From an uncultured Collinsella sp. (GTDB lineage: Bacteria > Actinomycetota > Coriobacteriia > Coriobacteriales > Coriobacteriaceae), in contig UQZM01000005.1 in the NCBI GenBank assembly GCA_900545615.1, forward strand, positions 1-64,000: DNA of 64,000 nucleotides, given 5' to 3'. Of the stretch, positions 24,375 to 33,374 are shown in pieces. Within the stretch, counting starts at the first letter, position 1; each line of letters begins with the position of its first letter. Position numbers and translations under genes: made by a program. The notes under the pieces are model-generated. The model saw only the letters and a program-made list of their open reading frames with translations. It had not been told where the DNA came from and made no database searches.

Positions 24375-25378
24375 TTAAAATCCTTCTTAATCGCTTGCCT
24401 GAGTGAGAGGTCCGGCGGAAAGTTAAACAGTCGATTTGCAGCCAGCTTAACAAGTGCACCGATGTAATCCTTGATGGGGTACAGCAACTTCCGCTCGATT
24501 AGCCGCTCATATGTCTTATCGAGTTCAACAGCCTCAGGATGTCTGAGCGGAAATGGGAGTTCGTAACCTTCCATTGAACAAAACCGGTTCGTCATGTCTA
24601 GCGAGAGGTCGTTGCCGCCGTGCTCCGAGCAGTCGTCAACACCAATGTTCTCTATAAGGTTCACTGACGGGGCGACGCCATAAAACCCGCCAGCCCTGAG
24701 AGTCCATGCCATATGATAATCCCAAGAATAGTAGCGGCCGGTGCGGCTCTTGTGCGCTTTTTCGTACTCCACGTTGAATAGCTGCTGAAGGTAGAGTCGC
24801 CGCACCGAATATGTGTTGCGAGCGTGCCTCTTGTCCTTTGGAGTCGTCTTGTTAAGCTCGAAGTCGTAGGAAGAGAGGAACTTGTCTCCCCACGATGCCC
24901 ATCCGCAAGGCATAAGCTGTCTCGTAAAAACGTATGAAGCATTCTGCGGCGCTTTGTATTGCGATAGATAATTAGTTCCGCAGATCCAAAGGATCTTATC
25001 ATTGTCACGATATCGCGCTAGCATTTCTGCACAGAAGGGAAAGAAAGAGGCTGAAGGTAAATTGTCGTCCTCCAAGAAAATGGCAACTGGCTCCCGCTCG
25101 AAGACTCGCTTCGCGCCAAGTGCGATGTTTCCGTATACGCCCCTATTCTCATTAGCGTAGTCTTTTACAAGCTCACAGTCCCAAGTAATTAGGGAATCGA
25201 CACGGTGTCTCACCTTGTCGACGGCGAGGCGTTCCATCTCATCTCTTCCTTGGTCAGCGATGAGGTAGAGCTTGCTAGGGCGAATCTCAGCGAGTCTTTC
25301 AAAAATCCTTTCAAGAGTATCGAGCCTTTTGAAAATGAATATTGCGACGGGAATATTGAAAAAATGATTATCGCTCAA
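24371..25378 (-). CDS. GT-A type glycosyltransferase
   Basis: The frame is most likely started at TTG 25378 (SDNHFFNIPVAIFIFKRLDT), with AAAGGAA upstream; the ATG nearby belongs to another frame. The 335-residue product has a GT-A nucleotide-sugar fold: IPVAIFIFKRLDTLERIFE, KLYLIADQGRD, and an EDD metal motif (AIFLEDDNLPSASFFPF) near 105. It would add a sugar to the repeating unit. The acceptor and donor are unknown. It overlaps both neighbours, so it lies inside the polysaccharide operon. Confidence 0.8.
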   Translation of the reverse strand: MSDNHFFNIPVAIFIFKRLDTLERIFERLAEIRPSKLYLIADQGRDEMERLAVDKVRHRVDSLITWDCELVKDYANENRGVYGNIALGAKRVFEREPVAIFLEDDNLPSASFFPFCAEMLARYRDNDKILWICGTNYLSQYKAPQNASYVFTRQLMPCGWASWGDKFLSSYDFELNKTTPKDKRHARNTYSVRRLYLQQLFNVEYEKAHKSRTGRYYSWDYHMAWTLRAGGFYGVAPSVNLIENIGVDDCSEHGGNDLSLDMTNRFCSMEGYELPFPLRHPEAVELDKTYERLIERKLLYPIKDYIGALVKLAANRLFNFPPDLSLRQAIKKDFK

Positions 25379-26630
25379 TGTACATAGATTCCTTTCTGAA
25401 TAGTTCAAGAGTACGTGCGCATTGATTCTTTGAATTCTTGTGGTTGAGGACGTAGGTTTTCGCACGAGAGGAAAGTTGGTACAACTTTTCAGAATCCATA
25501 GCGAGAGCTCGATTTAAAGCAACCTTTAGGCCGCCGTCTGTTGCATCAATGAAAAGACCTTTGTAGTCATTAGGCATTCCATCGAGCCAGTAGGCGACGG
25601 TCGGCACTCCCGATGCAAGGTACTCCATCATCTTCGAGGGAAAACTAAATTTCGTGTAATCCCCTTCGTTCTTGCGTGGGTTCACGAGAAGGGTGGCACC
25701 GTTGCGTAGGCCTTTAATCTCTTGAGGTGGCAATACGCCAAGGTATCGCACCATAGGATTTTCAGACTGCAGAGCCGCAATTTCATTTGCTGCCTCGCCG
25801 TCGCCGCAAACAACAAGGCCGATTCCCGTATCGTCAAGCTCCTTAAATGCAGAAATTAACTCGCCTAGACCGTATCGGTATTGGAGCGTCCCCGTGTACA
25901 GGATATACCGTTCAGGAAGATCTTGAGCAGTAGTGCCAGGGCCAGAAGCGACATATTCGTCAGCAATGCCCTCGACGACAGCGCACTTGGTCAAATCAAC
26001 TCCAAGGTAGGGAGCCATTGCTGCAGTCAAGGGGACGTAGCAGTCCATGCCCTTCATGCCGTTTGAAACGATATGGTTCTTCAGCTTGTGCAGAAATCCC
26101 GCGCCTCGTCTACCCAACTCCATGTATTGAGGTAAATCTGGAACGATAAGGGCGACAACACTATTGGGAAATTTCTTTTTCGCATGATGTAGAGCGGTCA
26201 CAATGGGATAGGTGGCGGCATAGCCTACGAAATAAAACTGTGCACAACTGTCACAGTCAATTCTATCAATCTCAGAACACAGTCTTGCGGCGCGTGAAAA
26301 CTCCTTTAATACAGGAAGATTAATGAAGCCGGCACCGACGTCTTCATTAGAGGTTTTGGAGTGCCGGAAATTATATCGGCGAATGTAGAGGCCGGAGTAC
26401 CTCTTCGGAAAGGAGCCAATGTACTCAGAGTTAAAAATATGGACATTTTCAGCGCCCAGACAAGAGTCATATCCTTTGACGAACTTCCATTGGAGATTGT
26501 TTGCGGCACTCTGAAGCCCTGATTTCGTTAACTTTCTAATTTCATCCTCACGTTCGTGTGGGAACAATCCGCCAAGAAAGAAAAGTACTTCTTTATTTTT
26601 ACTTTGACCCAAGGGAATCCTCCTCGCCAC
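25368..26630 (-). CDS. Glycosyltransferase, GT-B fold (GT4-like)
   Basis: The 420-residue product has a GT-B layout. The N-terminal half is variable (VLFFLGGLFPHEREDE). In the C-terminal half are ERYILYTGTLQYRYGLGELI, LVVCGDGEAANEI, LLVNPRKNEGDYTKFSFPSK and MEYLASGVPTVAYWLDG, the donor-binding block of GT4 enzymes. It probably transfers a sugar of the capsule repeat. The gene is AT-rich and overlaps the flippase by 32 bp at its start. Confidence 0.85.
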   Translation of the reverse strand: MARRIPLGQSKNKEVLFFLGGLFPHEREDEIRKLTKSGLQSAANNLQWKFVKGYDSCLGAENVHIFNSEYIGSFPKRYSGLYIRRYNFRHSKTSNEDVGAGFINLPVLKEFSRAARLCSEIDRIDCDSCAQFYFVGYAATYPIVTALHHAKKKFPNSVVALIVPDLPQYMELGRRGAGFLHKLKNHIVSNGMKGMDCYVPLTAAMAPYLGVDLTKCAVVEGIADEYVASGPGTTAQDLPERYILYTGTLQYRYGLGELISAFKELDDTGIGLVVCGDGEAANEIAALQSENPMVRYLGVLPPQEIKGLRNGATLLVNPRKNEGDYTKFSFPSKMMEYLASGVPTVAYWLDGMPNDYKGLFIDATDGGLKVALNRALAMDSEKLYQLSSRAKTYVLNHKNSKNQCARTLELFRKESMYIER

Positions 26631-27930
26631 CCGAAGTAAGCCATCGATTTGAAATGTGTTGCGAAATCAGAACGGGGACGAGAACGAGACCGTTCGCAAA
26701 TACAACGGAAGCCCAGCCCTGAGCAATAGCAGAAAAACCAGCAGAAATCGGATACTTTGCTATAGCGCCAAGGCAATAGAAAATCACTTGGGGTCTCAAA
26801 CGATTAGTGGCGTTTCCCAGGCATGTTTCAGAATTGGTGAAAACAGTGGCAACGACAAGGAAGACAAGGGAAGCGGACTCCGCGAACGTAAGCGTGGGCG
26901 CCTGACCTCTCAACCATATATTTAGGATGGGATTAATGAACAGGCCTATTATGATTGTCCCGACAGATGCGATGACCGAGAGTCTCAGATACTTCCTGTG
27001 CACCGAAAGAAGCCTACTTCTGTTGCCCAAAGAATAGGACCCTGCCATGTCGGACCAAATGGGCTGAGCCATGACTCCAAAGAATACGAGGATTAGATTG
27101 AATACCCTATATGCCACGGAGTAAGGTACAACGTTTCCGGAACCGCAGAGTGAACCGATAAATAGCTCGTTGGTTGACGACACGAAAAGCAAGGCAATCT
27201 GAATGGTAAAGAACTGGATGCCAAGCGAGCCAAGCGAACGAAAGTAGCTCGTCCGCACGTATTTGAATCTTGGAACATGCTCCTTAAGCTCAGTTGTGAA
27301 AAGCACGAAGGCGGCGACAATAAGTGGAGCCGAGAGGGCGATCATCTCGACCACGCACATGTACATGAACCTTTCACCATTCTTTGCCAGAATGGGTGGG
27401 AATGCTATGGCAATGAGGATGAGGCAGTTTGAGACGAGGAGGAGAAGCGCTGGAGCAGCGTTTCGCTGAACAGCGTAGAGGAGAGAATTCACGAGTTTGA
27501 GAACAAGCTGCAGCAAGGTCCCTACGATGACGACAGCCATGCATGCGGCAAGAGTTGTTCCGCAAATCTCATCCGTACTGACTGAGAAGACTGAATTCCA
27601 GTTGACGAGGACAGATGCCGCCGCGCCTAAAGGAATCAATGCGAGTACAACTGTACCGAGAACGAAAATCGACGAGGATATTACAACTCGAGCCCTCTCC
27701 TTATTGTCTTCGTTAAGCGCATAAGTCAAATCATTGCGTAGCCCATTGCCAATCCCAAAATCAAAGAATGAGATCCAGTTCAGCACAGAGAGCACTGTGA
27801 ACCAAGCACCAAGAACGGTGTCGTTCGAAAAGAATGACATCATAAGAGGCGTTGAAAGCAGGGACACAATGAGCGCTAGGACCTTAATCCCCGCGTTTGC
27901 CGCAACGCTTAGTTTGAGGCTGCTATGCAT
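26599..27930 (-). CDS. wzx: Wzx-type polysaccharide flippase
   Basis: About 12 membrane helices are spread over 443 residues from ATG 27930 (MHSSLKLSVAANAGIKVLAL). The frame opens four codons earlier at a GTG. The layout is that of the MOP/PST exporters that flip undecaprenyl-linked repeat units across the membrane. Typical motifs are FFDFGIGNGLRNDLTYAL near 55, and VPYSVAYRVFNLILVFFGVM. It overlaps wzy (stop 27923) by 8 bp. Confidence 0.88.
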   Translation of the reverse strand: MHSSLKLSVAANAGIKVLALIVSLLSTPLMMSFFSNDTVLGAWFTVLSVLNWISFFDFGIGNGLRNDLTYALNEDNKERARVVISSSIFVLGTVVLALIPLGAAASVLVNWNSVFSVSTDEICGTTLAACMAVVIVGTLLQLVLKLVNSLLYAVQRNAAPALLLLVSNCLILIAIAFPPILAKNGERFMYMCVVEMIALSAPLIVAAFVLFTTELKEHVPRFKYVRTSYFRSLGSLGIQFFTIQIALLFVSSTNELFIGSLCGSGNVVPYSVAYRVFNLILVFFGVMAQPIWSDMAGSYSLGNRSRLLSVHRKYLRLSVIASVGTIIIGLFINPILNIWLRGQAPTLTFAESASLVFLVVATVFTNSETCLGNATNRLRPQVIFYCLGAIAKYPISAGFSAIAQGWASVVFANGLVLVPVLISQHISNRWLTSGGEEDSLGSK

Positions 27931-29185
27931 GTGTACCCCCACAGCATAAATTTAAAGCCCTTTCTGAAGTCTTGCCGGTGAAGGAGAGAAAGGAAAAGAG
28001 CAGAATGTAGGTCATCACAGAAGCGGTATGCGGTTCCTTGTTGATTATTATGACGAACAGAAGAACGAGCATAATACCTGAGGACAGGGGAAGGCGCCCA
28101 GTTCCTGTGAGCGCATATATCGTAAGTCCCCACATGGCAAATCCAGAAATGCCGAAAGCAGCGAGTTGAAAGAAACTAGTCGTCGTTAAAGAATCGATGG
28201 TAGCAGAGCTTGCGGCAACGGTTGAATAGGCTTCGAGAGCGTCTCCGTAGCCGAGTCCAAAAATCGGATTCGCGGAAAATAGGTCCCAACAAACGCTCGG
28301 AGACTGAAGCCTCGTTAGTTTTGTAACAGCGTCGGCATCCCCGAGCTTCCAAAACAAGGCTGGGTTAATCTGCTCTAACGCGTTTAGAATTGCTGAATAA
28401 TTTGTAAAGATCCATAAAACGACAATGACGAGACCAACAGAAATCGCCACACGTCCGCGCCCGCCACTCTTCAGCAATCCAATAGATAGTGTAATCGGAA
28501 GAAGCAGATAACCAGCAGTAGAGCCGGTTGTAAACAGCGTAATAACGAGTAAGGCCAACCTACTCATCGATGCTTTTTCCTCGACCATGAATTCAACCGC
28601 AATAGCAAGAAGCAGATAGGAAGCAAAAATACCGCTTTCCCAGAAAAACCCCATACTCTTACTGCCATCAATATATGTTTCAGCATACTGAGAAACAATG
28701 AAGATGGTTTTGTAATGAATTCCGTTAACATTTTCAAGTACAGGGAACGGCAGATTCAAACGCAAAAAATTGGTTGCGAGATAGAGTATGAGAGACATAG
28801 CAGCACTAATGCACATAAGCTGTACAAAAATGCGGCACATCAAAATGGAGCCTAATTTTCTTACACAAAGGTAAGCCAAGGTAATACAGCTTAATAGCGT
28901 TAGGGAATTGATAACATTTGAATTGTCAAGATTACCCAAAGCGGAAATCACAACCGGTAGTACAAACACAAGAAGCCCACCAGTTAACGCGGTATTATTC
29001 TTTTCTACATCTGTGAGCATGAGCAAAAGCAGGCAAGCTAGAAGTGCAAAGGGCAAGCACAACGACGAGTAGCCCTTCAATGTCGATACAGCGCTACAGC
29101 TGTTGAGACAAACTGCGAATCCAACGATAAGCCCAATAAGCAACCAGTCGAGCCTAATAGATAAGAACCGTCTGACGAAGTTCAT
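27923..29185 (-). CDS. wzy: Wzy-type O-antigen/capsule polymerase
   Basis: A 420-residue integral membrane protein of about 11-12 helices with a large loop near residues 280-320 (GDADAVTKLTRLQS, then NPIFGLGYGDALEAYS). The motif around GLGYG is typical of the Wzy/O-antigen ligase loop. It would polymerise the lipid-linked repeat units outside the membrane. The AT-rich composition and low similarity among Wzy proteins are normal for such loci. It begins 2 bp after the capF stop. Confidence 0.82.
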   Translation of the reverse strand: MNFVRRFLSIRLDWLLIGLIVGFAVCLNSCSAVSTLKGYSSLCLPFALLACLLLLMLTDVEKNNTALTGGLLVFVLPVVISALGNLDNSNVINSLTLLSCITLAYLCVRKLGSILMCRIFVQLMCISAAMSLILYLATNFLRLNLPFPVLENVNGIHYKTIFIVSQYAETYIDGSKSMGFFWESGIFASYLLLAIAVEFMVEEKASMSRLALLVITLFTTGSTAGYLLLPITLSIGLLKSGGRGRVAISVGLVIVVLWIFTNYSAILNALEQINPALFWKLGDADAVTKLTRLQSPSVCWDLFSANPIFGLGYGDALEAYSTVAASSATIDSLTTTSFFQLAAFGISGFAMWGLTIYALTGTGRLPLSSGIMLVLLFVIIINKEPHTASVMTYILLFSFLSFTGKTSERALNLCCGGTHA

Positions 29186-29187
29186 AA

Positions 29188-30405
29188 TTAGACTGCTTCA
29201 AAATATGTATCGGGATTCTCTGGGTCGAAAGGCTCATTGGCCCACATGACCGTCACGAGGTCCTCGGTGTCGGACAGGTTGGTGATGGAGTGCGTGTAGC
29301 CGGGGATCATCTCGACGGCGCGCATATCTGAGCCGCTCACGATGTACTCGTCGACGGGGAACGGGTTGCCCTCCGCGTCCTCCCCTATCTTCCTCAACTT
29401 GATGCTCGCGGTGCCGGAGACCACCAGGAACCTCTCCCACTTGCTCATGTGCCAGTGGTTGCCCTTGGTGATGCCGGGCTTGCTTACGTTAATGGAGACC
29501 TGGCCGCGCTCCGGCGTGCGCAGGAACTCGGTGAACGATCCGCGGTCGTCGGTGTTGGGCCTGAGACCGTAGGCGAAGTGCCCCGGCTCGTAGTAGGAAA
29601 GGAACGTGCTCCAGAGCTTCTTGGAGAAGGAGCCCTCCGCCAGGTCAGGTACCGACAGCGTCTCTCGGCTGTCGCGGAAGCCGCCCAGCAGGTAGACGAT
29701 CTCGCCGAGCGACTTGACGTCGGTCTGGGGCACGTAGCAGAAGTCCTCGCCCTCCACGCGGTCCAGTCCGTCGTATCCGCAGCGGTGCTCCTCCCCCAGC
29801 AGGGCGCCCAGCATCTCGTCGACAAGGTCGTCGATGTAGAGGAGCTCCAGCTCCACCGAGGGGTCGTTCACGGTGTAGGGGCGGCCGTTCGCGATGGCGT
29901 CGCAGAAGGTCGCCACGGCGGAGTTGTAGCGCGGGCGGCACCACTTGCCGTACAGGTTCGGGAAGCGGTAGATGAGCACCGGTGTGCCGGTCCTCTCGGA
30001 GTACTCGCGGAACAGGCCCTCACCCGCCAGCTTGGACTCGCCGTAGACCGAGCCCTCGAAGCGGCCAGAGAGGCTCGCCTGCGCGGAGCTGGAGAGCATT
30101 ACGGGACACTTGTTGCCGTGACGCTCGAGGGTGTCAAGCAACATGGAGGCAAACCCGAAGTTGCCCTCCATGAACTCGGACTGGTCCTTGGGGCGGTTGA
30201 CGCCGGCAAGGTTGAAGACGAAGTTGGCACGGGAGCAGTAGCCGTCAAGCTCCTCGGGGGTCGAGTCGACGTCGTACTCCATGACCTCGAGCGGTAGCAG
30301 GGCCTGGTATTTGGCGCGGCGGTCCTTGCCGTCGCGGATGTTCTTGAGGGCGCAGCAGAGGTTTCTGCCCACGAAGCCTCTCGCGCCGGTGATGAGGACC
30401 CTCAC
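29188..30405 (-). CDS. capF: CapF-type bifunctional UDP-sugar reductase (SDR + cupin)
   Basis: The 405-residue product joins an N-terminal short-chain dehydrogenase domain (MRVLITGARGFVGRN, NLAGVNRPKDQSEF, SSSAQASLSGRFEGSVYGES) with a C-terminal cupin domain (ITKGNHWHMSKWERFLVVSG, MRAVEMIPGYTHSITNLS). This combination is that of CapF/FnlB, which reduces the intermediate made by CapE to give the UDP-6-deoxytalose-type precursor. WecB/CapG then yields UDP-N-acetyl-L-fucosamine. It follows capE by 1 bp in the same operon. Confidence 0.92.
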   Translation of the reverse strand: MRVLITGARGFVGRNLCCALKNIRDGKDRRAKYQALLPLEVMEYDVDSTPEELDGYCSRANFVFNLAGVNRPKDQSEFMEGNFGFASMLLDTLERHGNKCPVMLSSSAQASLSGRFEGSVYGESKLAGEGLFREYSERTGTPVLIYRFPNLYGKWCRPRYNSAVATFCDAIANGRPYTVNDPSVELELLYIDDLVDEMLGALLGEEHRCGYDGLDRVEGEDFCYVPQTDVKSLGEIVYLLGGFRDSRETLSVPDLAEGSFSKKLWSTFLSYYEPGHFAYGLRPNTDDRGSFTEFLRTPERGQVSINVSKPGITKGNHWHMSKWERFLVVSGTASIKLRKIGEDAEGNPFPVDEYIVSGSDMRAVEMIPGYTHSITNLSDTEDLVTVMWANEPFDPENPDTYFEAV

Positions 30406-30406
30406 C

Positions 30407-31456
30407 CTACTGCACCGCCTCGTGCTCGCGGCCCTCCAGGGCCAGCTGCACGTACTCGGCGGTCTTTATCTTGGCGATGGTGCCGGCCACGTCGAGCCGG
30501 TCGGTGTTATGGGAGGTGTAGGACTCGTCGGCCTGGGTCTCGACCTCGCCGTCGATGACGAACTTGTCGTAGTTCAGGTCGCGCGAGTCGCAGGCGACGC
30601 GGTAGTAGCCGCCCATGTCCTCAGCCCTCAGGCGCTCCTCGCGGGTCATGAGGGTCTCGAAGAGCTTCTCGCCGTGGCGGGTGCCGATGACCTGGGTGCC
30701 AACGCGGCCGAAGACCTCCTGCACCGCCTCGGCGAGGTCGCCGATGGTCGATGCCGGCGCCTTCTGGATGAACAGGTCGCCGGGGTTGGCGTGCTCGAAG
30801 GCGAACTGGACCAGGTCTACGGCCTCGTCCAGGTTCATGAGGAAGCGGGTCATGTTGGGGTCGGTGACCGTGAGCGGCTCGCCCTTGCGGATGCGGTCGA
30901 TGAACAGCGGGATGACCGAGCCGCGAGAGCACATGACGTTGCCGTAGCGCGTGCAGCAGATGGTGGTGCGGCCGGCGCCGTTGCGGGCGTTGGCGTAGAT
31001 GATGGACTCCATCATGGCCTTGGACTTGCCCATGGCGTTGATGGGGTAGGCCGCCTTGTCGGTGGACAGGCACACGACGCGGTCCACGCCCTCGTCGATG
31101 GCGGCGTGAAGCACGTTGTCCGTGCCGATGACGTTGGTGCGCACGGCCTCCATGGGGAAGAACTCGCAGGAGGGCACCTGCTTGAGGGCGGCGGCGTGGA
31201 AGATGTAGTCCACGCCGTGCATGGCGTCGCGCACCGACTGGGCGTTCCTCACGTCGCCGATGAAGAAGCGCACCTTGGACGCGAGCTCGGGGGACCTCTC
31301 CTGCAAGCGGTGGCGCATGTCGTCCTGCTTCTTCTCGTCGCGGGAGAAGATGCGGATCTCGGCCAGGTCGTAGTCCATGAAGTGCTTGAGGACGGTGTTG
31401 CCGAACGAGCCGGTGCCGCCCGTGATCATCAGGGTCTTGTCTTTAAAGGAGCTCAT
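30407..31456 (-). CDS. capE: CapE-type UDP-GlcNAc 4,6-dehydratase/5-epimerase
   Basis: The 349-residue enzyme has the extended SDR pattern: MITGGTGSFGNTVLKHFMD (NAD-binding), IFHAAALKQVPSCEFFP, LSTDKAAYPINAMGKSKAMM (catalytic region with the Met-Lys variant of the YxxxK motif) and TICCTRYGNVMCSRGSVIPL. It carries out the first step in UDP-N-acetyl-L-fucosamine formation. The gene overlaps the upstream glycosyltransferase by 4 bp and is very GC-rich, like capF and wecB, while wzy and wzx are not. This indicates a mosaic operon. Confidence 0.92.
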   Translation of the reverse strand: MSSFKDKTLMITGGTGSFGNTVLKHFMDYDLAEIRIFSRDEKKQDDMRHRLQERSPELASKVRFFIGDVRNAQSVRDAMHGVDYIFHAAALKQVPSCEFFPMEAVRTNVIGTDNVLHAAIDEGVDRVVCLSTDKAAYPINAMGKSKAMMESIIYANARNGAGRTTICCTRYGNVMCSRGSVIPLFIDRIRKGEPLTVTDPNMTRFLMNLDEAVDLVQFAFEHANPGDLFIQKAPASTIGDLAEAVQEVFGRVGTQVIGTRHGEKLFETLMTREERLRAEDMGGYYRVACDSRDLNYDKFVIDGEVETQADESYTSHNTDRLDVAGTIAKIKTAEYVQLALEGREHEAVQ

Positions 31457-32730
31457 CTGATGCCTTTCATATTTACCAAATCATCAATACTTTCTAGAAG
31501 TCGTTTGAAGAATTTCCGGCGCGAAAAACGTTCTGCGTAAAGTCGACGAGCACCTTCCGCCATAGCGGTGCGTTCCTCAGGGTTGAGCCTCGAAAACCGT
31601 CGCATTGCTTCGGCAAGAGCTTTGGGATCCTCAGCCGGGCATGTGACGCCGCAACCTGATTCCTCCACAATTTCGCCAACCGTGCCGTCAACCGCGCATA
31701 GGACAGGTTTACCTGCCGCTAGATAGGACTGGAACTTGCGGGGAATCGTGTAAACGGGGACCAGAGATCCGCCGTCTGCTGGCCTGGATAGCGTGAGCAG
31801 CATGACATCGGAGTTTGCGTAAACATTCGGCATGGCCTCGATCGGCTTACGGTCTATGAACTCAACGTTGTCAGCCCCCAGTTCAGCGGCGAGCTCCTTG
31901 CAGAACGCAAGATGAGAGCCAGAGCCGACAATGCGAACTCGCACAGGCGAATCGGCAGCGAGCGCGGCGGCTCGAACGATGGTCTCAACACCCTGGTTGC
32001 CGCCTATGTTGCCGGCGAAGGTAAACACTGTCTCGTCGTCTACGTAGGAGGGTGCGTTGGAGACGTGCTCAAATGCCTCTTCAGCGAACTGAGGGAGCCA
32101 AGTAGTTTTAAGCTCCGGCAGGCCAAGCTGCTCTTCGAAGTAGGTTGAAAATCCTGGGGAGGTCACGGCCACCATGTCGGCGCGACCATAAATGCTGCGG
32201 GACACTCGGCGCATGATATTGAAAGGAAGACCGTTACGGTTCAAGCCACCTGTCAGCATATCCTCGGGCCATAAATCAAACGACCACAAGAGGCACGGAA
32301 TTCCCTGGTTCTCCGCGATGCGGAGTGCGGGCAGCGCCATAAGAATGGGCGAGAACTGCATACAAATCACGCAGTCGTAGCGTCTATCCATTGCGGCACG
32401 TGTCAACCATGCCGCAATGGGAAACGAGACATAATTGGCTATACGTCTAAGTTTGTTGAGGCCCTTTAAGTCGGCACCTCGGGCGATTATGGGAACACGC
32501 ACCACACGCACGCCATCAACCATCTCGTTATTATGCTTGCCCCGACGGAATTCCTCTGGCACCATGCCATCCGGATAATTTGGCAAAGCCGTTAGGACTG
32601 TGACGTCGTGACCAAGCCGCACCAACCCCTCACATACTTCAGAGACATTAAACGGTTCGGGCTTATAGTGTTGACTTACCACCAGAATTTTTAAGGCGTT
32701 GGCCTTCTCTTTATCTACTGTTGATTTCAT
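31453..32730 (-). CDS. Glycosyltransferase GT4, WbuB-like (FucNAc transferase candidate)
   Basis: Started at ATG 32730 (MKSTVDKEKANALKILVVSQ), which overlaps the stop of the sugar transferase by 1 bp (TAATG). The 425-residue product has KILVVSQHYKPEPFNVSEVC, VTVLTALPNYPDG, DLWPEDM, VFTFAGNIGGNQGVETIVRA, PVYTIPRKFQSYLAAGKPVL. This pattern is that of WbuB-like GT4 enzymes, which in other bacteria transfer N-acetyl-L-fucosamine. In an operon that makes this sugar the role fits well. The donor remains an inference. Confidence 0.88.
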   Translation of the reverse strand: MKSTVDKEKANALKILVVSQHYKPEPFNVSEVCEGLVRLGHDVTVLTALPNYPDGMVPEEFRRGKHNNEMVDGVRVVRVPIIARGADLKGLNKLRRIANYVSFPIAAWLTRAAMDRRYDCVICMQFSPILMALPALRIAENQGIPCLLWSFDLWPEDMLTGGLNRNGLPFNIMRRVSRSIYGRADMVAVTSPGFSTYFEEQLGLPELKTTWLPQFAEEAFEHVSNAPSYVDDETVFTFAGNIGGNQGVETIVRAAALAADSPVRVRIVGSGSHLAFCKELAAELGADNVEFIDRKPIEAMPNVYANSDVMLLTLSRPADGGSLVPVYTIPRKFQSYLAAGKPVLCAVDGTVGEIVEESGCGVTCPAEDPKALAEAMRRFSRLNPEERTAMAEGARRLYAERFSRRKFFKRLLESIDDLVNMKGIR

Positions 32731-33374
32731 TAACGGCCCGTCTTGGATTTCCCAAACATGGCACCGAATGTGCCAGTGAAACATTTCCAATCGATACAAA
32801 AACAACGATTGCGCACGTAGTGAAGTTCAATCTGTTGACGCAAGCCGCTCTCGAAGGTCGCGGCGTTGCGGTCAGTGGCCTGCCATAGACCGGTAATGCC
32901 CGGGGTGACGCTCAGCAGCTCCTCCCTCTCCTCGTCGGAGAAATGCTGCTCCAACTCATCGCGCGTGATGGGACGCGGACCGATGACAGAGAGGTCACCC
33001 TTGAGCACATTGAGAAACTGCGGCACCTCGTCGATAGAACACTTACGGATAAACTGGCCCACTTTAGTGATGCGCGGGTCGTCATCGACTTTGCGCTCGA
33101 CCTCCCACTGGTGCAGCTGTTCAGGGCTTAGGTACTTCTGGACATCATTGGCATCGGTGACCATGCTGCGGAGCTTAAGCACGCGAATCACCCGGCCTCC
33201 CCTGCCCACGCGCTCCTGCGTGTAGACCGGGCAGCCAGGAGACTCCGCGCATATCGCGGCACAGACTCCTGCCATGGGAATCGCCAGCAGCACGGTGCAA
33301 CCGGCGCTGAAAGCTATATCGAACGTTCTCTTGCATATGCGGTAGAAGAGGGTCCCGGTAGGTTTCCTAGGCAT
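32730..33374 (-). CDS. Initiating sugar-1-phosphate transferase (second copy)
   Basis: The 214-residue product is a short polyprenyl-phosphate sugar transferase (PGT, WcaJ/PglC family). It has one N-terminal hydrophobic helix (IAFSAGCTVLLAIPMAGVCA), and then VIRVLKLRSMVTDAND, ITKVGQFIRKCSIDEVPQFL, VLKGDLSVIGPRPITRDELE and PGITGLWQATDRN. It would start the repeat unit on undecaprenyl phosphate. It overlaps the adjacent sugar transferase gene by 8 bp. Two such enzymes in tandem are unusual; perhaps they use different sugars. Confidence 0.9.
   Translation of the reverse strand: MPRKPTGTLFYRICKRTFDIAFSAGCTVLLAIPMAGVCAAICAESPGCPVYTQERVGRGGRVIRVLKLRSMVTDANDVQKYLSPEQLHQWEVERKVDDDPRITKVGQFIRKCSIDEVPQFLNVLKGDLSVIGPRPITRDELEQHFSDEEREELLSVTPGITGLWQATDRNAATFESGLRQQIELHYVRNRCFCIDWKCFTGTFGAMFGKSKTGR

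Noticed and set aside
29449..31540. Plus-strand open frames opposite capE and capF
   Set aside because: Same codon-bias effect; capE and capF on the minus strand have complete motifs and tight operon spacing.
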